Source: an uncultured Clostridiaceae bacterium
Lineage (GTDB): Bacteria > Bacillota > Clostridia > TANB77 > CAG-508
Direction: 5' to 3'
DNA length: 35,132 nt
NCBI GenBank assembly: GCA_947167695.1
Contig: CAMVIX010000011.1
Coordinates: 1-35,132 of the forward strand
The notes under the pieces are model-generated. The model was not told the DNA's origin and made no database searches. It saw only the letters and a program-made list of their open reading frames with translations. Numbering within the stretch: position 1 is the first letter of the stretch; every line of letters starts with the position of its first letter. Below are positions 29,086-35,132 of the stretch, in pieces. Made by a program: the position numbers and the translations under genes.

Positions 29086-30528
29086 TTAATTTTTCTTTTC
29101 TTTTAAATATTTCCAAGTAAGCACACCTGATAAACTTATAGCCCCAAGTGTTACTATTACAGCTAAGATTATACTTCCTGCTTTATTCTCTCTTTTTTCT
29201 TCATTTAGCTCTTTATTATCATCATTTTCTAAAGTTTCTTCATCTATCTGTGTTTTCTCCCTTTCTGCTAATTCTTCATCTTCTGTTTTTCTGTAAGTCA
29301 AAATGCTGTAAGTGCTGGTGCTAGCTCCATTTTTTGATGTAACCGTTATTGTTATTGTGTTATTGCCATAGCTTATATTATCTTGTCCCTCAATACTTAC
29401 TGTCGCTCCCTCTATTTGCGGTATTGCCAAGATTTTCACATTATTCTGCGTGCTTTCTATATCTGCATTATACCTAAATACATCTGGCTTAAATTCTGGA
29501 ACTAAAAACACATTTTCTATTGCTAAATTTTCCAAGTAGCTATTCAAATTATCCGCTTCGCTTGTCTTATTTACTGTAAGATTATATGTCTTTTTGTCTC
29601 CACTTTGCGCTATAACTGTAATCTGAATTAAATTTCTACCAATCTCTAAATCATTATTTCCGGTTATCGATATCGTGCTCCTACTATCTTCTGGGACAGC
29701 TAAAACATCTATATTATTTATAGATTCATTTACAATTGCCTCATATTGTAGCAAATCCGGCGCAAAATTTGGGTTTATAGTAGCAACATCTAGGCGAAGT
29801 GATTTTAGGTTTGTGTTAGAACTTTGTGTTTCATTTGTAGCTGGATTATCTGATTGCGTTGGAGTGTTTGCTGGTGTTGCTGGTTTAAGAGTTTGTTCTG
29901 GAGTGTTTGGAGTTTCTTGTATTATTGTAGGCTCTGGCTCTACTGGTGGTGGCGTACTTTCCGGCTCTGGGGTGGGTGTTTGAGCCACCACTTCAGTAGG
30001 GTTTGGTGTTACTGGAACTTCTGGCTCTGGTGTTTCTGGTACGGAAGTTGCAGGAGCTGGTGTTACAGGTGGCGGGGTTATAGGCTCTTTAACAGTTACA
30101 TTTACTCCCGAAAAATTTAAGTTTATTGCAGATTCATCAGGTGCATAGAAATCTCCGCTTACTGAAAAACCAGCTATTCCCCCTGTTCTTGCTTTAAGAG
30201 TAAAAGTAGCAATTGTTCCTCCCTTTAAAGGCGAATCTCCTCCATTTGGATCTGTCCAAGTATAAATAATTCTGCCATTTCTAAAATTGCTATTACTTGG
30301 GCCTGAAACGAACTCCACCTTACTAGTATCCACTGTAACCCTTGCAGTAAGCGAAGCAACCTCTGCTCCACTTAATGAAATACTTACAGTAAATTCCTCG
30401 CCAATATTTACGCTTGATTTATTTGCAGACAAGCTCACATTTCCGGCAGCTTGAACCTTAGGTGTAATCAGTAAAAATGCAAGAAAAAATAATGTTAAAA
30501 AAATCTTTTTCATTAATACTCTCCTCAT
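29086..30528 (-). CDS. Cell-surface protein: signal peptide, cohesin-like domain, Pro-rich linker, two cadherin-like beta-sandwich repeats, C-terminal TM anchor
   Basis: GNVSLSANKSSVNIGEEFTVSISLSGAEVASLTARVTVDTSKVEF...GIAGFSVSGDF; P/T/E-rich linker; LKSLRLDVATINPNFAPDLLQYEAIV... and LENLAIENVFLVPEFKPDVFRYNADI...; GSIILAVIVTLGAISLSGVLTWKYLKEKKN. Confidence 0.82.
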   Translation of the reverse strand: MRRVLMKKIFLTLFFLAFLLITPKVQAAGNVSLSANKSSVNIGEEFTVSISLSGAEVASLTARVTVDTSKVEFVSGPSNSNFRNGRIIYTWTDPNGGDSPLKGGTIATFTLKARTGGIAGFSVSGDFYAPDESAINLNFSGVNVTVKEPITPPPVTPAPATSVPETPEPEVPVTPNPTEVVAQTPTPEPESTPPPVEPEPTIIQETPNTPEQTLKPATPANTPTQSDNPATNETQSSNTNLKSLRLDVATINPNFAPDLLQYEAIVNESINNIDVLAVPEDSRSTISITGNNDLEIGRNLIQITVIAQSGDKKTYNLTVNKTSEADNLNSYLENLAIENVFLVPEFKPDVFRYNADIESTQNNVKILAIPQIEGATVSIEGQDNISYGNNTITITVTSKNGASTSTYSILTYRKTEDEELAEREKTQIDEETLENDDNKELNEEKRENKAGSIILAVIVTLGAISLSGVLTWKYLKEKKN

Positions 30529-30540
30529 TTCATTTTATCC

Positions 30541-30672
30541 GCTCCCGGGAGAGTCTATTTTTTTAATTGCTTCCCTTATCCCACTGGTGCTGTAACGATG
30601 CTACACATCTAACAGCACTCAGCGGTCCCCCCGAGCGGGTCGCTTTAAAAAAATAGAAGCTCTCCCTCGAGC
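30541..30672. ncRNA. Unidentified structured intergenic region
   Basis: Long outer stem (30541-30565 with 30644-30672), inner gtgctgt/acagcac hairpin (30587-30618), GC-rich insert in an AT-rich genome. Confidence 0.45.
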
Positions 30673-30697
30673 TACTCAAACAATTTGGCTTCTACTA

Positions 30698-32395
30698 TTA
30701 CTGCTCAATAAAACTAATTTCCAAAATGTGCTTTTGCAACTTAAGGCTATCAAGTGCCGATGGTGAATTACCATTTTTGCTCAAATTACCTGCTTTATAA
30801 TAAATCCCCTCAAGTATCTTCATCTCTAAAATATGCTTCTGCAAAACCAGCACATCTTTAGAATTAATTAGTCCATCTCCATCTAAATCACCGTAAAGCA
30901 AAAACTCATATTCGTGCACTTTATTTCCAGCAGTATCTAATAAAATAAGCTTCGAACCCGTTCCAACTCTATCTCCAACCGTATTTTCAAATTGTATTTT
31001 TAAATTTGTGCTAATCAAATTTTTTATATTTGAAATAGTCATGTTCTCCCATGGAAGGCTACTTATTTCATTTCCTTCTACGTGCAGGCTTTCATTAAAT
31101 TCTAAATTCCACTCGGGCTTAACTACTTCTTTTAAATAACTTGCAAAGATATAACCGTATAGCTCCATTTTCAAGTTGAACCATATCCCATGTTTCTCCA
31201 TCTCCTATTCCTTGTTTTAGTCTTGTAATAACTGTACCACTTGGTATAGAAGTCAATATTTCATAGTCAGTTCCTGGACCTGATCGAACATTTAAAGTTG
31301 TAGTAACATCAGCATACATAGATTTAGAATCATCCACATAAGCATTATCATCAATTTTTGGGCTTTGTACCGCTATCATAGGCATATTCTCATATACAGG
31401 TATTAAAAAGCCAATAGAAGAATTTAACACGCCATTATTTAAATAAGCGTTATAAATGCTTACACTTTCATTATATGGCGCTAAGCAATTTGTCATGTAT
31501 TGGTGCCAATATAATTTATTTGGGTAGTTTGAATTTACAGAAAATTTTTGCAAGTATAGAGTATTTTGGCCTACGCTAATATAGCTACTTCCAATAAAAA
31601 CAGCTCCGCCTTTTATTGCTTTTTCTGGTGTGTTCCACGGCAGGAATAAATTTTGCTTTTCACTTTCAGAAAGTCCCTTGCCGTCTTTTGCAAATGATAA
31701 TCCATTCTTAACAGCACCTAAATTTTCCGTTGAACTTGTTGCACCAATATTATAGAAATTATATAATCCTTCAAACCCTGCAACATTTCCACTTATTGAT
31801 GAATGGCTTACAAATCCGCCTAACTCTTGTTTTATTCTCGAGGCTAAATGATATGGACTAACACCTGAATAAATTGCTGCCTCCCAAATTAAGTCTGAAT
31901 AGGTTTTAGTCATTGTTACGTTTCCATATGTTACTTTTCTTTTATAAAACTCTGTTCCATAAAGAATTTTCTCTATACCGTCCTTTGAATGGATTGCAGT
32001 GTCATAAGACAATTTTTCAAATGCAAACACATGCTTCTCATCTAAATAATTTCTTGGATCCATTGTGTATTCTACTGCCCTTTTTGAAGCATTTACCCAC
32101 CCTTTATCTATTTCCACATTATATAAGCCGGTTTTCTTTTGCTTTCCATCTGTCATTATATGTTATGGGTACTAAATTTCTGTTATTTCCGGTACTCGTT
32201 ATCTATTACTTCATAATAATCAAGGCCTGTATAAAAACTGCTAAATTCCCAATTTTGATGCTTATCTTTTAGCATTTGCAAGTACCCTCTGTAGCTTTCA
32301 GGAAAGCTATCTATTCCTTGCTTTATCTCTGCCCCAAAGCTTCGAGTTGTTAGTCCCATAATGCATATTATAAAAAACAATATATATTTTTTCAT
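30698..32395 (-). CDS. Secreted GH73-type N-acetylglucosaminidase with SH3 and C-terminal dockerin; interrupted by three in-frame CGG codons
   Basis: +1 at CGG 32189, 32128 and 31155 joins three ORFs: ...YYEVIDNEYGNNRNLVPITYNDRWKAKENGLYNVEIDKGWVNASKRAVEYTMDPRNYLDEKHVFAFEKLSYD...LNVRSGPGTDYEILTSIPSGTVITRLKQGIGDGETWDMVQLENGAIGYIFASYLKEV...LLYGDLDGDGLINSKDVLVLQKHILEMKILEG...ALDSLKLQKHILEISFIEQ*. Confidence 0.9.
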
Positions 32396-32515
32396 TTTTC
32401 CTCCGAATTCTATAATATAGTAATTTCCAGAAACTAGTAGATTATTCTTTATTTGGCATATATTTAGTATTTTATAATATAAATTAAATTAGAATACAAA
32501 AGCAATTTTTACGTT

Positions 32516-32542
32516 TGGGGACAGGTTTAAAGCCTGTCCCCA
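32516..32542. repeat. Inverted repeat upstream of feoB
   Basis: ggggacaggtttaaagcctgtcccc. Confidence 0.75.
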
Positions 32543-32592
32543 GAATGTGGAAATTACATAATCCTTTGGTTTTAAAAATAAGGGGGAATCTT

Positions 32593-34727
32593 ATGGGACT
32601 TTCTAAATCTTCTACTGGAAACCGCATATTAACAAATGAATCTGAAAAAGCTAGTTGCGACTACACCATAGCTATTGCACGGTAATCCCAATGTAGGCAA
32701 AAGTACCATATTTAACAGTCTTACGCGGGATGCACCAGCACACTGGAAATTGGCCACGGAAAGACTGTGGCTAATGCAACTGGAATTTGCAAATATGATA
32801 ATAAAAGTTTTTTGCTTGTTGATATCCCTGGTACATATTCTATAATGTCAAACTCCGAAGAAGAGGAAATTGCAAGGGACTATATTTGTTTTGGGAAACA
32901 TCATTGCGTTGTTATAGTAGTAGATGCAACTGCTTTAGAACGTAATTTAAATTTAGTTTATCAAGTAATGGAAATAACTAAAAACGTTGTAATTTGTGTA
33001 AACCTATTAGATGAGGCAAAAAGGAAAGGGATTTACATAGACATAAATAAGCTTTCATCAATTTTAGGAATTCCTGTAGTTGGGACTATTGCAAGAAAGA
33101 AAAAAACATTAAACAAACTAATGGAAACCATACTTAGCGTATGTACTCGGGCATATAAAATGTAAGCCACATTTAGTAAAATATGCTCCTGTTATTGAAG
33201 ATAGCATATCTCTTGTTGAAACTAAAATAAAGCAAACTAATACAAATATTCCTAAAAGATGGATTGCATTAAAAATAATAGATGGAAATAAAAAAATTTT
33301 AGACACCATTTCAAAAAAAACACATGTAAATGTTAATTCGAAGAATATAAATAAAAGCTTATCTGAAGCAAAAAAATTGCTAAACGCAAGCAATATAACA
33401 GACCTTAATTTTAAAGACAAAATAGTATCAAATATTGTGTTTGAAGCAGAATCTGTATGTAAAAGTATAGTCACTATTTCCAATAAAAATTATTCATCGA
33501 GGGATAGAAAAATAGACAAAATACTTACATCAAAAAAATATGGTATACCAATAATGCTTTTGTTTCTAGGCATTATATTCTGGCTTACAATAGTTGCTGC
33601 AAATTTTCCTTCTCAAATGCTTTCTAGTTTTTTTGGAATTATAGAAGAAAAGCTGCTACTATTATTTGAATGGATACATGCTCCCTCTTGGGTTACCAAT
33701 TTACTTGTTTTGGGTATGTATAAAACTGTGGCATGGGTTATAGCTGTCATGTTGCCGCCTATGGCCATTTTCTTTCCGCTATTTACAATACTAGAAGATC
33801 TGGGTTACTTGCCCCGAATTGCTTTTAATTTAGATGGACTTTTTAAGAAAGCATGTGCCACTCGGCAAGCAAGCATTAACCATGTGTATGGGCTTTGGTT
33901 GCAATGCAGCTGGTGTAATTGGATGTAGAATTATTGATTCTCCTCGTGAAAGATTAATTGCGACTATCACAAATGCCTTTGTCCCATGTAATGGGAGATT
34001 CCCTCTTCTTATCACTATTGCCATGATTTTCTTTGGCGGAATGGCAGGCGGTTTTGCGTCTTCTTTTGTAGCCACTATTGCCGTACTAATTGTTGTGTTA
34101 ATTGGAGTTTTGCTTACTTTACTAGTTTCTAGGATACTATCTAAAACCATATTAAAAGGCATGCCTTCAGCATTTGTTTTAGAACTTCCACCATATAGAA
34201 AGCCACAAATAGGCAAAGTGCTTGTTCGCTCTATTTTCGATAGAACCTTATTTGTATTAGGCAGAGCCATAACAGTTGCAGCGCCTAGCGGAATTGTTAT
34301 ATGGTTACTTGCAAATATAAACTTAGGAAATGCAACACTTCTTACATACATTGCAAACTTTTTTGACCCATTCGCTAAACTTATAGGCTTAGACGGATAC
34401 ATTGTAACCGGATTTATACTTGGTCTTCCCGCAAATGAAATTGTGCTACCAATTATTCTAATGAGCTACCTTTCTTCTGGCACTCTAGTTGATATGGAAG
34501 AAATATCAAGCATTGGCGAAATCTTAAGACAAAACGGCTGGACTATGCTAACTGCCATAAATGTTATGATAATAACTTTACTCCACTTTCCATGTGGCAC
34601 AACACTTCTTACCATAAAAAAAGAAACCGGCAAATGGAAATGGGCTGCAACTTCTTTTATTCTTCCAACACTTTGTGGAATTATGCTATGCATATGTACT
34701 ACTGTTGTGTGGAATGTATTTTGCTAG
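32593..34727 (+). CDS. feoB: Ferrous iron transport protein B (FeoB), interrupted by five in-frame CGG codons
   Basis: +1 at CGG 32680, 32726, 32757, 33148 and 33863 gives one continuous FeoB: [42 protein letters not shown]...LLVDIPGTYSI...CVNLLDEAKRKGI...SVCTGHIKCKPHLVKYAP...[43 protein letters not shown]... Confidence 0.95.
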
Positions 34728-34787
34728 TTTTATCAATTCTTTAATACTTTTTCATTTTTTGGCTTTTTAACATTTGAAATGTATTAA

Positions 34788-34856
34788 ATTAGGGAATACA
34801 TACCAAATACAGATTAAAATAGCTCTTAACATGCACTTGGTATGTATCCCTAATTA
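34788..34856. terminator. Long imperfect terminator hairpin downstream of feoB
   Basis: ttagggaatacataccaa ... ttggtatgtatccctaa. Confidence 0.7.
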
Positions 34857-34861
34857 GTTCC

Positions 34862-35132
34862 TTATTTTACCTTCTTTAGGGTAATTATAGTTTCATTTTC
34901 CGTATAAGTAATATAGTCAACCTCATTGTTGTCGTTCAAATGATATTCAAACATTCCTTCTCTAGAATTTGCCCACTTGTCTTCAATTTTTTCGTATTCT
35001 TCTGATAGTATATTAAATCTAATCGTGTGTTTTTTTGTATCTAGCTGGTAAGCACCTGATGTGGATACTTCTATATATAATTTGTCATCATATGGAAATT
35101 TAAAACCATATATCCATATTCCATCTATTTTT
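34862..35132 (-). CDS. C-terminal part of a hypothetical protein (truncated by window end)
   Basis: Open frame ...KIDGIWIYGFKFPYDDKLYIEVSTSGAYQLDTKKHTIRFNILSEEYEKIEDKWANSREGMFEYHLNDNNEVDYITYTENETIITLKKVK*. Confidence 0.65.
   Translation of the reverse strand, partial: KIDGIWIYGFKFPYDDKLYIEVSTSGAYQLDTKKHTIRFNILSEEYEKIEDKWANSREGMFEYHLNDNNEVDYITYTENETIITLKKVK

Noticed and set aside
28499-29116. 205-aa minus-strand ORF over feoA
   Set aside because: The N-terminal part is antisense to feoA. Only the 28582-28750 portion might be real, and it lacks a clear start codon.
2072-33865. Simple reassignment of CGG to another amino acid (e.g. Trp or Gln)
   Set aside because: A one-for-one reassignment would not change the reading frame. 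Here downstream family motifs are in the +1 frame after each CGG.
2072-33865. prfB-like or stop-codon-dependent programmed frameshifting
   Set aside because: The next zero-frame codon is a stop at only 2 of 14 sites, and no upstream SD-like stimulator or slippery sequence is shared.
1690-34727. Random sequencing/assembly indels or pseudogenes as the cause of the frameshifts
   Set aside because: Every shift is the same type (+1), at the same triplet and codon phase, and none is at homopolymers. The genes show no other lesions. Artefactual C insertion before GG should also hit TGG, AGG and xxG-Gxx contexts. Raw-read confirmation is still needed.

Overview
35 kb of low-GC Clostridia-like (Firmicutes) chromosome, mostly housekeeping and sporulation genes: rplM-rpsI, a psd / phospholipid-methyltransferase / LtaS-like / pssA lipid cluster, L,D-transpeptidase, yunB, DUF3794-LysM, veg, yabG, spoIIID, two ECF-sigma loci, aspS, proS, scpB, tRNA-Met, rpoD, dnaG, carD, dut, feoA, a cohesin-like surface protein, a GH73-SH3-dockerin autolysin, and feoB. 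The main finding concerns genes that look broken by frameshifts. Every break I could locate sits at an in-frame CGG codon, and every one is repaired by skipping the C and reading the following GGN as glycine (+1). I count 14 such sites in 6 genes: methyltransferase 1, L,D-transpeptidase 1, yunB 3, yabG 1, GH73-dockerin 3, feoB 5. In my manual scan of the other genes I found no CGG read in frame as Arg, while roughly a hundred out-of-phase CGG triplets (xxC GGN, xCG GNN) are translated normally. CGA, CGC and CGT are used as ordinary Arg codons. This fits an organism in which CGG is not an Arg codon and CGGN acts as a quadruplet Gly codon or a stop-independent +1 recoding site. Highly expressed housekeeping genes in the window lack such sites. 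All counts are by eye and need a scripted check and read-level confirmation.
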